Source: Hyphomicrobiales bacterium
GTDB lineage: Bacteria > Pseudomonadota > Alphaproteobacteria > Rhizobiales > Rhizobiaceae
DNA: 64,000 bases
NCBI GenBank assembly: GCA_900470195.1
Contig: UEIJ01000002.1
Span: forward strand, 62,001 to 126,000
Reading direction: 5' to 3'
Shown in pieces: positions 51,853 to 64,000 of this stretch. The notes under the pieces are model-generated. The model searched no databases. It was given only the letters and a program-made list of their open reading frames with translations, and was not told the origin of the DNA. A program made the translations under genes and the position numbers. How positions within the stretch are numbered: the stretch's first letter is position 1; every line of letters starts with the position of its first letter.

Positions 51853-53553
51853 TTAGTTCTTTTCCTGCTTCTTCAGGGCTGCGCCGAGGATGTCGCCGAG
51901 CGAAGCGCCGGAGTCGGACGAACCGTACTGAGCGACAGCTTCCTTTTCTTCGGCGATTTCGAGCGCCTTGATCGAGACCTGCAGCTTGCGGGTCTTCTTG
52001 TCGAAGGCGATGACGCGGGCGTCAACCTTCTGACCGACCGTGAAGCGTTCCGGACGCTGTTCGTCGCGGTCACGCGACAGATCCGAACGCTTGATGAAGC
52101 TTTCCAGATCGTGGTCGACGAGACGGACTTCGAGGCCACCGTCGGTAACGGCGGTCACTTCGCAGGTCACAACGGCGTTCTTGCGCAGTTCGCCCGAAGC
52201 TGCTGCTTCACCGACCTTGTCGCCGGAAAGCTGCTTGATGCCGAGCGAGATGCGTTCCTTCTCGACGTCAACATCGAGAACGACAGCCTTGACGACTTCA
52301 CCCTTGTTGTACTCTTCGATGACCTGTTCGCCCGGACGGTTCCAGTCGAGGTCGGAGAGGTGAACCATGCCGTCAACGTCGCCGTCGAGGCCGATGAACA
52401 GGCCGAATTCGGTCTTGTTCTTGACTTCGCCTTCAACAACGGTGCCGACAGGGTACTTCTGGGCAAAGGTCGTCCACGGATTGTCGAGGGTCTGCTTGAG
52501 GCCGAGCGAGATACGGCGCTTGACCGGATCAACTTCGAGCACAACGACTTCGACTTCCTGCGTGGTGGAGAGAATCTTGCCCGGATGGACATTCTTCTTG
52601 GTCCACGACATTTCGGAAACGTGGATGAGGCCTTCGATGCCCGGCTCGATTTCGACGAACGCACCGTAGTCGGTGATGTTCGTGACGGTGCCGGTGATCT
52701 TTTTGCCGATCGGGTACTTCGCGCCGATGCCATCCCAAGGATCGTTCTCGAGCTGCTTCATGCCGAGCGAGATACGATGGGTTTCCTGGTTGATGCGGAT
52801 GATCTGCACCTTGACCGTCTGGCCGATGGTGAGGATTTCCGACGGATGGTTGACGCGGCGCCATGCCATGTCGGTGACGTGCAGCAGACCGTCGATGCCG
52901 CCGAGGTCGACGAACGCACCGTAGTCGGTGATGTTCTTGACGACGCCTTCAACGACCTGACCTTCTTCAAGGTTCTGGACGATTTCCGAACGCTGTTCCG
53001 CACGGCTTTCTTCAAGAACGGTACGGCGCGAGACAACGATGTTGCCGCGACGCTTGTCCATCTTGAGGATTTCGAACGGTTGCGGGACGTGCATGAGCGG
53101 GGTGACGTCGCGGATAGGACGGATGTCGACCTGCGAACGCGGCAGGAAGGCAACAGCGCCGTCGAGGTCGACGGTGAAACCACCCTTGACCTGATTGAAG
53201 ATGACGCCGTCGACGCGCTCGCCATTGGCGAACTTCTGCTCGAGCTTGACCCAGCTTTCTTCACGGCGTGCTTTTTCGCGCGACAGAACAGCTTCGCCCA
53301 GCGCGTTTTCGATGCGCTCGACGTAGACTTCAACTTCGTCGCCCGGCTTCAGCGTGCCGTCTTTGCCCTTTGCGCCGAATTCCTTCAGCGGCACGCGGCC
53401 TTCGACCTTCAGACCGGCGTCGATGATCGCCATGTCCTTTTCAATGGCCACAATGCGGCCCTTGACGACATAACCTTCAGCAAGGTCGTTCGTGGCAAAG
53501 GATTCCGCCAGCAGCGACTCGAAGTCTGCGAGGGTTGGATTGAATTCTGACAT
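51853..53553 (-). CDS. rpsA: 30S ribosomal protein S1
   Basis: This 566-residue RNA-binding protein of the small subunit helps mRNA docking. Six S1 repeats are visible, for example GYVVKGRIVAIEKDMAIIDAG, GVVKNITDYGAFVDLGGIDGLLHVTDMAW and GTVTNITDYGAFVEIEPGIEGLIHVSEMSW. The ATG at 53551-53553 starts MSEFNPTLADFESLLAESF; 10 further upstream codons are open but unlikely to be used. It lies downstream of cmk on the same strand, the common cmk-rpsA order, with 215 bp between. Confidence 0.98.
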   Translation of the reverse strand: MSEFNPTLADFESLLAESFATNDLAEGYVVKGRIVAIEKDMAIIDAGLKVEGRVPLKEFGAKGKDGTLKPGDEVEVYVERIENALGEAVLSREKARREESWVKLEQKFANGERVDGVIFNQVKGGFTVDLDGAVAFLPRSQVDIRPIRDVTPLMHVPQPFEILKMDKRRGNIVVSRRTVLEESRAEQRSEIVQNLEEGQVVEGVVKNITDYGAFVDLGGIDGLLHVTDMAWRRVNHPSEILTIGQTVKVQIIRINQETHRISLGMKQLENDPWDGIGAKYPIGKKITGTVTNITDYGAFVEIEPGIEGLIHVSEMSWTKKNVHPGKILSTTQEVEVVVLEVDPVKRRISLGLKQTLDNPWTTFAQKYPVGTVVEGEVKNKTEFGLFIGLDGDVDGMVHLSDLDWNRPGEQVIEEYNKGEVVKAVVLDVDVEKERISLGIKQLSGDKVGEAAASGELRKNAVVTCEVTAVTDGGLEVRLVDHDLESFIKRSDLSRDRDEQRPERFTVGQKVDARVIAFDKKTRKLQVSIKALEIAEEKEAVAQYGSSDSGASLGDILGAALKKQEKN

Positions 53554-53768
53554 GAATACTCCTGGTGCATCCGGAAAATTCATCGGATGCAGCGCCGGGG
53601 GTTAGTGTTGCGTTATGCCCGACCTCGGCCCCGTCTTTGCAGACAACCGGCGCGTGGAACGCGAAGTCAGGCTTTTCAGTATGAGTGCAGCCTATATAGG
53701 TCCGAACTCGGGATAATCCAGCTTTTCAGGGCACAATGACGCCCGGAAGCGCGAAAACTTGCCGGATA

Positions 53769-54412
53769 TCATCCCCGATGCTGCGCCAAAGCGTGATCGA
53801 TCAGCTTTTTTGCGGCCAGAAATGCCGCTTCTATACTCATTTCGCTCGTATCAAGCAAGTGCGCGTCTTCCGCAGGCTTCAAAGGAGAATCGATGCGGTT
53901 CGTGTCGCGCTCGTCGCGCTTCTTGAGATCGGCAAGGATTTCTCCGAGGTCGGCCTTCTCGCCGCGCGCCACGATCTCTTCATAGCGGCGCTCGGCGCGC
54001 ACTTCCGGCGAGGCCGTGACAAAGAGCTTTATAGCCGCGTCGGGACAGACGACGGTGCCGATATCGCGCCCGTCCAGCACGCTTGAGGGCAGGGCATTGG
54101 CGAAATTGCGCTGCGCTTCGACGAGCGCCCTCCTGACCTTCGGCATGACGGCGACCTTGGAGGCCGCCTCGCCGATGGTGTGGGCGGAAAGGACGGCCTT
54201 GTCCATCTCGCGCAGATCGAGATTGCGTGCTGCCTCAGCCGCCACCGCTTCGTCGTCGAGAGGCAGGCTCTTGTCGAGAAGTGCTTTGGCGACGGCGCGA
54301 TAGGTCAGTCCCGTATCCAGATGCGGCATGCCGTAGTGAATGGCGATGCGCCGGGCAAGGGTTCCCTTGCCCGAGGCAGCCGGTCCGTCGATAGCGACGA
54401 TAAACGGCATCA

Positions 54413-54413
<1 letters not shown>
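53769..54413 (-). CDS. cmk: Cytidylate kinase
   Basis: This 214-residue kinase phosphorylates CMP and dCMP. The P-loop is [15 protein letters not shown], and [24 protein letters not shown] and [19 protein letters not shown] are family signatures. The ATG at 54411-54413 shares a TGATG junction with the aroA stop; a GTG 3 bases upstream and an ATG 3 bases downstream are alternatives. Co-transcribed with aroA. Confidence 0.95.
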
Positions 54414-56087
<1,674 letters not shown>

Positions 56088-56477
56088 GTGGCAAAAGCTG
56101 AACTTGGTACCAAGCGTATCGACCCGGAAACGGGCAAGAAATTTTACGATCTCAATCGTGATCCGATCGTTTCGCCTTACACCGGCATTTCCTATCCGCG
56201 TTCCTATTTCGACTCCACGCTTGAAAGCCGCGTCGTCGAAGAGGAAACCGAGGAGGAAGAACTGGATACGGCGCTGGAAAAGCCGGAATTCGTCTCGCTT
56301 GAAGATGCCGACGACGAAACCAAGGGCAGCGGTGACGATCTGCCGGATATCGACGATGACGATGTCGATCTGGGCGATGACGATGACGACACCTTCCTCG
56401 AAGAAGAGGAAGACGAGGACGACGATATGTCGGGCATTCTCGGCGGTGGCGTCGGCGGCGACGACGAAGAAGGCTGA
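56088..56477 (+). CDS. FYDLN-acid (TIGR02300) family protein
   Basis: This is a 129-residue protein of unknown function confined mostly to alphaproteobacteria. The N-terminal conserved block is AELGTKRIDPETGKKFYDLN followed by RDPIVSPYTGISYPRS. The C-terminal half is extremely acidic, with long Asp/Glu runs, and ends in a glycine-rich tail. Start is GTG at 56088 after GAGG; the frame is open a little further upstream. A cytoplasmic location is likely. Confidence 0.9.
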   Translation: MAKAELGTKRIDPETGKKFYDLNRDPIVSPYTGISYPRSYFDSTLESRVVEEETEEEELDTALEKPEFVSLEDADDETKGSGDDLPDIDDDDVDLGDDDDDTFLEEEEDEDDDMSGILGGGVGGDDEEG

Positions 56478-56507
56478 TCCATTCAGCCGGTCAGGATATT
56501 GTGTTTT

Positions 56508-56533
56508 TGCGAGGCGGCCTTCGGGTCGCCTCG
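56508..56533 (+). terminator. Possible terminator after the FYDLN gene
   Basis: GCGAGGCG / CGCCTCG forms a stem around GCCTTCGGGT, followed by TTTCGTTT. The T-run is interrupted, so confidence is moderate. Confidence 0.55.
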
Positions 56534-56700
56534 TTTCGTTTGGGCGCGTCTCGCACGGGAGGCCGCCGCGATCTGTGAATTATTTTTGGCAGATGTGGAA
56601 AGAGTTGCGATTTAGCTCTTGATCTTCTCGCGAACGCCATTTAATAAGCCGCCACACCGGGCAGCAAGTGCTGCCTGATGCGCCTCGAAAGAGGTCTGAT

Positions 56701-56776
56701 GGGGCCATAGCTCAGCTGGGAGAGCGCCTGCATGGCATGCAGGAGGTCAGCGGTTCGATCCCGCTTGGCTCCACCA
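56701..56776 (+). tRNA. tRNA-Ala (anticodon GGC)
   Basis: A 76-base cloverleaf with encoded CCA end: acceptor GGGGCCA/TGGCTCC, D-arm TAGCTCAGCTGGGAGAGC, anticodon stem CCTGC/GCAGG around ATGGCAT, and T-arm GGTTCGATCCC. The anticodon GGC reads GCC and GCU alanine codons. It is a single gene, not in an rRNA operon. No integrase or duplicated 3' end is seen next to it. Confidence 0.97.
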
Positions 56777-56978
56777 AATTTTCCTTCACAATAAGCCAAA
56801 CACACCGGTTTGATCGACCGGCCTGTCATCGGACAATGCTTGAATGAGCTCTGTTTGTTTCCGTGACGGAAACGATCCCGGCGACATTCGACCGGCTTTC
56901 CCCGATGGCCATGCTCGACAACTCCCAAAAAGTTGGTAAGTAGAGTTTTGTCGAAGTAATTCAGCATGGCTATTTTGA

Positions 56979-58115
56979 ATGAGCAGGCTTCCTGATTTCG
57001 ATGGACTGCGATTTCTATTGTGTATCGGAATCGCCGTCTTTCATTTTTCTTTCCGCATTCCGGTGAAGAGTGAAACATTGAATGAAGTTATATTAGCCTT
57101 CTCTTATTTTACCGATATCTTCTTCATTGTTTCCGGGCTCTTTCTGGCAAGACGGCGAAATTATATCTGGAACTGGCCCGGTTATGCAGCCTTCATCGGA
57201 AAGCGGCTGGCGCGGATCTATCCGCTGCATGTGCTTGCCTTTTCGTGTTTCGCGCTGCTGTCCGCCCTCACCGCAGCGGGAATCCTGCGTCCTCTGGGCA
57301 ATCCCAGCACAAGCTGGAGCGACGGGCTGACCCAGCTTCTTCTGGTCCACAATTGGGGACTGGGCCGCACGTCCTCCTACAATTATGTCAGCTGGTCGCT
57401 GAGTGCCCTTTTCGCCATGTATCTGGCCTTTCCGCTGTTCGACATGTTGTGCAGGCGGTTCGGAAGCTGGGTGCTTGTCGGGGTAATCATTGCCGCCATC
57501 GGCGGTGAATATCTGGCGCAGAAGCTTGGCGTATTGTCGCTCACCCGCATACAAATATCCAATGTGGGGGTGTTCCGGACCTTGCCGTCCTTCCTCTTTG
57601 GAATGTGGCTCGCCCGGCGGGAACATCCGGTCATGCCCCGCGCGGTCGTCAAGGCATTGCTTGCCGTCTGCCTCGCCCTGTTCCTGTTCTGCCACCCGGA
57701 AAACGGGCCGGGCGAACCCAACACGCTGGAAGGTCCGTTGCGGCTGGCATTCGTCTATGCGAGCGTTTATGTGCTCTATCTCGCATCCAGCCAGGGCATC
57801 CATACGCCGCTGCAATGGCGCGTGCTGACGAAGCTCTCCCGTTACAGCTTCGGTATCTTCATTCTGCATCCGCTGGTCGGGATGCTGTTTTTCCGAATAG
57901 TGCCGGAACGATGGAGCGAGACGACGGCGGGCGCGGTTCTGGTCATCGGCGGCGCTGCTGTTGCCAGTGTTCTGACCGCAGCTGCCGCCTATCACCTGTT
58001 CGAGAATCCTCTGCACCGCTGGCTGGTGAAGAGGATAGATGGCTGGGTTGGCAGGTCGCAAGGCATGAGCGGGCCTGCTGAATCGACACAAGGCGGCCTG
58101 CCTGTCTCCCGATAG
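56979..58115 (+). CDS. Acyltransferase family 3 membrane protein
   Basis: This 378-residue integral membrane acyltransferase probably O-acetylates or acylates a surface sugar. The N-terminus DFDGLRFLLCIGIAVFHFSF has the catalytic histidine of the family, and the second block is FLARRRNYIWNWPGYAAFIGKRLARIYPLH. About ten hydrophobic helices are visible. The start codon has no good ribosome site. The first 200 bp are more AT-rich than the surroundings, and it lies 202 bp after a tRNA gene, so transfer is possible but unproved. The polysaccharide target is unknown. Confidence 0.88.
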   Translation: MSRLPDFDGLRFLLCIGIAVFHFSFRIPVKSETLNEVILAFSYFTDIFFIVSGLFLARRRNYIWNWPGYAAFIGKRLARIYPLHVLAFSCFALLSALTAAGILRPLGNPSTSWSDGLTQLLLVHNWGLGRTSSYNYVSWSLSALFAMYLAFPLFDMLCRRFGSWVLVGVIIAAIGGEYLAQKLGVLSLTRIQISNVGVFRTLPSFLFGMWLARREHPVMPRAVVKALLAVCLALFLFCHPENGPGEPNTLEGPLRLAFVYASVYVLYLASSQGIHTPLQWRVLTKLSRYSFGIFILHPLVGMLFFRIVPERWSETTAGAVLVIGGAAVASVLTAAAAYHLFENPLHRWLVKRIDGWVGRSQGMSGPAESTQGGLPVSR

Positions 58116-58121
58116 GCAGGC
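58096..58121. terminator. Hairpin at the convergent acyltransferase/ribN ends
   Basis: GCCTGCCT and AGGCAGGC pair exactly around 10 bases spanning the acyltransferase stop. There is no T-run, so it is at best a weak terminator. Confidence 0.4.
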
Positions 58122-58136
58122 AACGCTCCCGCCTGG

Positions 58137-59048
58137 TCAGGCGGTGCGCGTCGTGCCGCTATCCTGCCGCATCAGGTATAGCGATGCGGCGACGATCAGG
58201 GCGGCTCCAGGCCAGAAGTTGATGCCGGGCGTGGCGGCAAAAACGATCCAGCCGAAAATCACATTGATCGGCAGTCTCAAATCGTCGAAGGGCTGCAGAT
58301 AAACAGCGTCCGCTATGGAATAGGCTGCGATCTGGAAATATTGCGCCAGCGCGGTGAAAGCGCCGATCACGATCAATATCGACCATATCTCGATGCCCGG
58401 TGCGGTGATTGCCGACATGCTGAGGCCCGACGCCAGCCAGAGCACCGCATTGATGGGCGTGAGCAGCACCAGCATATAGGCCGAAATGCTGGCGGGCTTT
58501 TCAAAACGGGTCAGATATTTGGTCATCACCGAATAGCCTGCCCAGAGCGCTGCGGCGAGGACCGGCAGCAATGAATAGACCGTATAGGAATCTGACCACG
58601 GCGCGATGATGATCAATGCTCCGACAAACCCGGTGAATGTAGTGACCAGACGCGCCAGCGTGACCTTTTCCTGCAGAAACAGCCGCGCGCACAGAATGAC
58701 GAAGAACGGCGATGTCATGGACAGGGCAACCACCTGCCAGATCGGCACATGGGCGAGCGCGTAAATCCAGACCTGCACGCCAGCGGCGGCAAGCGCGACG
58801 CGCATGACATGAAAGCCGAGGCGGCTGGTGCGCAAGGCCCGCGCGCCATCGCGGATGAGCAGGGGCAATGTCAGCACCAGGGCGATCACATATTGCCAGA
58901 AGGCGATGATGACGGATGGAATGCCGGTCCGCGTTCCAGCCCATTGGGTGGCGACATTGACTGCGGCATAGGCCGAACAGGCCGCGACCATCAGCGCTGC
59001 GCCGCGCACGGTCGGTTTCAAAGTTGGGGCAGAGGCAAGTTGGCTCAA
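58137..59048 (-). CDS. ribN: RibN-type riboflavin transporter (EamA/DMT family)
   Basis: This 303-residue inner-membrane protein has ten hydrophobic helices and two EamA repeats. General DMT proteins move many substrates, but this gene is directly preceded by an FMN riboswitch on the same strand, matching the RibN riboflavin importers of rhizobia and Ochrobactrum. Start is TTG at 59046-59048 with AGGGA 9 bases upstream; the next in-frame ATG is at residue 20, which would remove part of helix 1. Converges with the acyltransferase gene. Confidence 0.9.
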   Translation of the reverse strand: MSQLASAPTLKPTVRGAALMVAACSAYAAVNVATQWAGTRTGIPSVIIAFWQYVIALVLTLPLLIRDGARALRTSRLGFHVMRVALAAAGVQVWIYALAHVPIWQVVALSMTSPFFVILCARLFLQEKVTLARLVTTFTGFVGALIIIAPWSDSYTVYSLLPVLAAALWAGYSVMTKYLTRFEKPASISAYMLVLLTPINAVLWLASGLSMSAITAPGIEIWSILIVIGAFTALAQYFQIAAYSIADAVYLQPFDDLRLPINVIFGWIVFAATPGINFWPGAALIVAASLYLMRQDSGTTRTA

Positions 59049-59147
59049 CGGTTTCTTCCCTTTTTTAAGCCTGTTACCTCAGGGTACGGGAAGAAAAACC
59101 GCACGACGAAGACGGCAAGCCGTCCAGCCGGGCATGATTCCAACCTC

Positions 59148-59292
59148 GTTCTCTCTCATCCGGACTATGACCGTCGGCTTCGGAATTGCACCGAATCTGC
59201 TGACCCTGACACGTCTGTCGTGTCAGGCGCTCGCGGGCTTCGGGTGTTTCACCCGTTACCGCCGGTGGGGAGTTTCACCCCGCCCTGAGAAC
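59148..59292 (-). promoter_or_regulatory. FMN riboswitch (RFN element)
   Basis: On the minus strand the conserved blocks appear in order: GGGGTGAAACTCCCCACCGG, CGGTAACGGG, AAGCCCGCGAGCG, CAGATTCGGTGCAATTCCGA, AGCCGACGGTCATAGTCCGG and ATGAGAGAGAAC. P1 is closed by GTTCTC (59292-59287) with GAGAAC (59153-59148). It lies about 100 bases before the ribN start. Downstream, GACGG/CCGTC can form a short hairpin and a TTTTT follows 13 bases later, so the expression platform could act by termination, but this is not clear. Confidence 0.95.
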
Positions 59293-59559
59293 TGGATATT
59301 TCTTTTGCACCGAATGGCCTGAAGTCGCGTCCGGCGCTCGCGATAAATAAGCCGCGTTTTTTCGCAAGGCAAGATGCATATGCCCGGGGGAGCTGAATCG
59401 ATACCATGCGGCAATCGCAGTCGGGTGCGGGCGGCGAGCGTTTGACGCTCGCCTGATCGCCATGCCATGGAAAAGCATGGACGTATCGGCAACTCTCTTC
59501 TAGAAATCTGTAACGGGGTTGCCCGAAGAGGCCGGCTCCGCATGGTTCTGGGAGGAATG
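59293..59559. other. Gap between FMN riboswitch and acetoacetyl-CoA synthetase
   Basis: The region of about 267 bp carries the promoters for ribN (leftward) and for the synthetase (rightward). A perfect 8-bp stem, GGCGAGCG / CGCTCGCC around TTTGA, is at 59433-59453. The synthetase frame is open from 59467, but the ribosome site GGGAGG at 59550-59555 marks a later start. Confidence 0.5.
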
Positions 59560-61548
<1,989 letters not shown>

Positions 61549-61554
61549 TTGATC

Positions 61555-61591
61555 GCCGGATAATGGGCGCAACAAAATTTCGTTATCCGGC
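61555..61591. promoter_or_regulatory. Inverted repeat between synthetase and isovaleryl-CoA dehydrogenase
   Basis: GCCGGATAA and TTATCCGGC are perfect 9-bp arms around 19 bases. There is no T-run, so it is more likely a regulator site or a weak structure than a terminator. Confidence 0.45.
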
Positions 61592-61713
61592 AATAAATAG
61601 CCACAGAACGCCACGCAAGGCCATTGCCTATTTGACCGCCACGGGACACTCTGCCTTCAACATAAGCCATCTTGCAAAGGATGGTCGCCGGGCAGAACTT
61701 GTGGAGGACGAGT

Positions 61714-62877
61714 ATGTTTGCATCGGGTATAAACTTCGGTCTTGGCGAGGAGATCGAAGCCCTTCGCGATACGGTGCGCCGTTTTGCGGAAAGCCGCGTT
61801 GCGCCGCTGGCCGCCGAGACCGACCGCAACAACGCATTTCCCATGCATCTGTGGCGTGAACTGGGTGAGCTTGGCGTGCTTGGCATTACCGCGCCCGAAG
61901 ACTATGGCGGCGCAGGCATGGGCTATCTTGCCCATTGCATCGCGATGGAAGAAATCAGCCGCACCTCTGCCTCCATCGGCCTCAGCTACGGCGCCCATTC
62001 CAATCTCTGCGTCAACCAGATCACCCGCAACGGCTCGCCCGCGCAACGCGAAAAATATCTGCCGAAGCTCATTTCGGGCGAGCATGTCGGCGCGCTCGCC
62101 ATGTCCGAGCCGGGGGCGGGGTCCGACGTCGTTTCGATGAAGCTTCATGCCCAAAAGCAGGGCGACCGCTATATCCTCAACGGCAACAAGATGTGGATCA
62201 CCAACGGCCCCGACGCCGATGTGCTGGTGGTCTATGCCAAGACTGATCCCTCGGCAGGCCCGCGCGGGATCAGCGCCTTCCTCGTCGAAAAAGGCTTCAA
62301 GGGCTTTTCGACCGCGCAAAAGCTCGACAAGCTCGGCATGCGCGGTTCCAACACCTGCGAACTGGTGTTCGAGGATTGCGAAGTTCCCGCTGAAAACCTG
62401 ATGGGAACTGAGGGCAAGGGCGTCAATGTGCTGATGTCGGGCCTCGATTATGAGCGCGTGGTGCTGGCGGGCGGGCCGCTCGGCATCATGGCCGCGTGCC
62501 TCGATGTCGTGATGCCCTATGTGCACGAGCGAAAACAGTTCGACCAACCGATTGGCGAGTTCCAGCTCATGCAGGGCAAGCTTGCCGACATGTATGTGCT
62601 ATTCAACGCTTCCCGCGCTTATGTCTATGCCGTGGCAGCAAGCTGCGACCGGGGCGAGACGACGCGCAAGGATGCGGCGGGCTGCATTCTCTATGCGGCG
62701 GAAAACGCCACGCAGATGGCGCTTCAGGCGATACAGGCGCTCGGCGGCAATGGCTATATCAACGATTACCCGACCGGACGCCTGTTGCGTGACGCCAAGC
62801 TTTATGAAATCGGCGCAGGCACATCGGAAATCCGGCGCATGCTGATCGGGCGGGAACTCTTTCAGGAGACCCGCTGA
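61714..62877 (+). CDS. ivd: Isovaleryl-CoA dehydrogenase
   Basis: This 387-residue FAD-dependent acyl-CoA dehydrogenase oxidises isovaleryl-CoA to 3-methylcrotonyl-CoA in leucine catabolism. It shows [34 protein letters not shown] and the IVD-specific catalytic glutamate in [16 protein letters not shown]. The C-terminal [32 protein letters not shown] is typical. The ATG at 61714 with GGAGG upstream is preferred to the frame opening 14 codons earlier. Its stop shares a TGATG junction with the carboxylase gene. Confidence 0.94.
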   Translation: MFASGINFGLGEEIEALRDTVRRFAESRVAPLAAETDRNNAFPMHLWRELGELGVLGITAPEDYGGAGMGYLAHCIAMEEISRTSASIGLSYGAHSNLCVNQITRNGSPAQREKYLPKLISGEHVGALAMSEPGAGSDVVSMKLHAQKQGDRYILNGNKMWITNGPDADVLVVYAKTDPSAGPRGISAFLVEKGFKGFSTAQKLDKLGMRGSNTCELVFEDCEVPAENLMGTEGKGVNVLMSGLDYERVVLAGGPLGIMAACLDVVMPYVHERKQFDQPIGEFQLMQGKLADMYVLFNASRAYVYAVAASCDRGETTRKDAAGCILYAAENATQMALQAIQALGGNGYINDYPTGRLLRDAKLYEIGAGTSEIRRMLIGRELFQETR

Positions 62878-64000
62878 TGCCGGTCCTGAAATCGGAAATT
62901 TCCACCCGCAGCGCCAGCTTCGAGGCCAACCGCAAGGCCATGCTGGCGGCAATCGACGTGGTGGCGGAAGCCTCGCGCACTGCGATTGATGGCGGCGGCG
63001 AGAAGGCGCGTGAACGTCATGTTTCACGCGGAAAACTGCTGCCGCGTGAGCGCGTCGCGCAATTGCTGGACCCCGGGTCCCCCTTTCTCGAAGTGGGGCT
63101 GACGGCGGCGCATGGGATGTATGAGGGGGCGGCTCCCTCGGCTGGCATAATCACCGGCATCGGGCGCGTATCGGGCCGCGACTGCATGATCGTCTGCAAC
63201 GATGCGACGGTGAAGGGCGGCACCTATTATCCCGTCACGGTGAAGAAGCATCTGCGCGCACAGGAAATCGCGGGCGAAAACCGCCTGCCCTGCATTTATC
63301 TGGTCGATTCCGGCGGGGCCAATCTCCCCAATCAGGACGAGGTTTTCCCGGATCGCGATCATTTTGGCCGCATCTTTTATAATCAGGCGCAGATGTCGGC
63401 GGCGGGCATTCCTCAGGTCGCGGTGGTCATGGGATCGTGCACGGCGGGCGGGGCCTATGTGCCGGCAATGAGTGATGAAACGGTGATCGTGCGGGGGCAG
63501 GGCACGATCTTTCTGGCTGGCCCGCCATTGGTCAAAGCCGCGACCGGCGAGGTGGTAAGCGCGGAAAATCTCGGCGGCGGCGATGTGCACACAAGGCTTT
63601 CCGGCGTCGCCGATCATCTGGCCAATGATGACGCTCATGCCTTGCAAATTGCCCGCGCCATTGCCGCCAATCTCAACAGCGGAAAACGCTCCTTTATTGC
63701 GCGGGGCGACGGCGCTGCGCCGCCGCTCTTCGACCCGGAGGAAATTCTGGGCGTCGTTTCCGCTGATACGCGTATCCCCTATGATGTGCGCGAGGTGATT
63801 GCGCGCCTCGTCGATGGCTCGGATTTCGATGAGTTCAAGGCGCGCTACGGCACCATTCTGGTCTGCGGTTTTGCCAGCGTCTATGGCATGCCGGTCGGGA
63901 TCGTCGCCAACAACGGCGTGCTGTTTTCCGAAGCCGCCTTGAAGGGAGCGCATTTCATCGAGCTTTGCTGCCAGCGCAATATTCCGCTGGTGTTCTTGCA
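62877..64000 (+). CDS. mccB: Methylcrotonyl-CoA carboxylase beta subunit (partial)
   Basis: This is the carboxyltransferase subunit that acts on 3-methylcrotonyl-CoA, the next step after isovaleryl-CoA dehydrogenase. About 374 residues are visible; the C-terminus is beyond the window. Features: [51 protein letters not shown] and [20 protein letters not shown]. Start ATG at 62877 overlaps the upstream TGA by one base and follows AGGAG. The biotin-carrying alpha subunit is expected downstream, outside the window. Confidence 0.94.
   Translation, partial: MPVLKSEISTRSASFEANRKAMLAAIDVVAEASRTAIDGGGEKARERHVSRGKLLPRERVAQLLDPGSPFLEVGLTAAHGMYEGAAPSAGIITGIGRVSGRDCMIVCNDATVKGGTYYPVTVKKHLRAQEIAGENRLPCIYLVDSGGANLPNQDEVFPDRDHFGRIFYNQAQMSAAGIPQVAVVMGSCTAGGAYVPAMSDETVIVRGQGTIFLAGPPLVKAATGEVVSAENLGGGDVHTRLSGVADHLANDDAHALQIARAIAANLNSGKRSFIARGDGAAPPLFDPEEILGVVSADTRIPYDVREVIARLVDGSDFDEFKARYGTILVCGFASVYGMPVGIVANNGVLFSEAALKGAHFIELCCQRNIPLVFL

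Noticed and set aside
51685..53550. 621-codon open frame antisense to rpsA
   Set aside because: It mirrors the repeated S1 domains on the opposite strand, is rich in Asp, Glu and Arg from antisense codons, and has no plausible ribosome site or fold.
56701..56978. Integrative element inserted at tRNA-Ala
   Set aside because: There is no integrase, no repeated tRNA 3' end and no excisionase within the window.

Overview
The window reads as a chromosomal, housekeeping-dense segment of an alphaproteobacterium of the order Hyphomicrobiales. The best fit is Brucella in the broad sense (Brucella/Ochrobactrum). This rests on the Irr-fabA-fabB arrangement, the dnaA-dnaN-recF run, a CP4-like class II AroA, a Tad/Cpa pilus cluster, a FYDLN-acid protein, and dispersed palindromic and octamer repeats like those known in Brucella. 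The species is inferred from memory of families, not from a search. I see no insertion sequence, transposase, integrase, prophage or CRISPR array.

Layout. (1) 1-9228: fabB (cut by the window edge) and fabA on the minus strand, divergent from irr; then an orphan MetQ-like binding protein, a GNAT enzyme, an SH3 protein, a D-2-hydroxyacid dehydrogenase, an alpha/beta hydrolase, a MarR-NlpC/P60 pair and a leucyl aminopeptidase. (2) 9586-21163: a nearly complete Tad pilus locus. A minus-strand run goes from the 59-residue Flp pilin through cpaA, cpaB, cpaC, cpaD, cpaE/tadZ, cpaF/tadA, tadB and tadC. The lipoprotein tadD is convergent with it, and a divergent plus-strand arm holds a lone secretin-N-like protein and two TadE-type pseudopilins. 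(3) 21241-31064: mutM, enoyl-CoA hydratase, rpsT, a long dnaA leader with DnaA boxes, dnaA, dnaN, recF, a MoeB/ThiF-like protein and the two subunits of an aconitase-X dehydratase. (4) 31260-39873: a minus-strand yejA-yejA-yejB-yejE-yejF peptide transporter operon, with a GhrA-like reductase as its last, overlapping gene. (5) 40020-50706: a membrane-anchored cytochrome c, kdsB, pheA, nudC, a HIT protein, the 4.5S SRP RNA, the dnaX-ybaB-recR block, a lytic transglycosylase and a LysR/YeiH pair. (6) 50806-56776: def, a candidate 47-residue small protein, rpsA, cmk, aroA, a FYDLN-acid protein and tRNA-Ala(GGC). (7) 56979-64000: an acyltransferase, an FMN riboswitch controlling a RibN-type riboflavin transporter, then acetoacetyl-CoA synthetase, isovaleryl-CoA dehydrogenase and the start of methylcrotonyl-CoA carboxylase beta (leucine catabolism).

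How the genes work together. The window combines genome maintenance (dnaA, dnaN, recF, dnaX, recR, mutM), translation (rpsT, rpsA, def, SRP RNA, tRNA), envelope and lipid synthesis (fabA/fabB, kdsB), a surface appendage (Tad), peptide import (Yej) and catabolic modules (aconitase X, leucine/acetoacetate). No clearly undescribed system stands out. The points most worth a second look are the FMN-riboswitch/RibN unit, glycine at the CP4 Ala100 position of AroA, the DnaA-box/GANTC-rich dnaA leader, the small minus-strand gene with its own terminator near 51.5 kb, the MoeB-like protein lacking zinc cysteines, and several repeat families.
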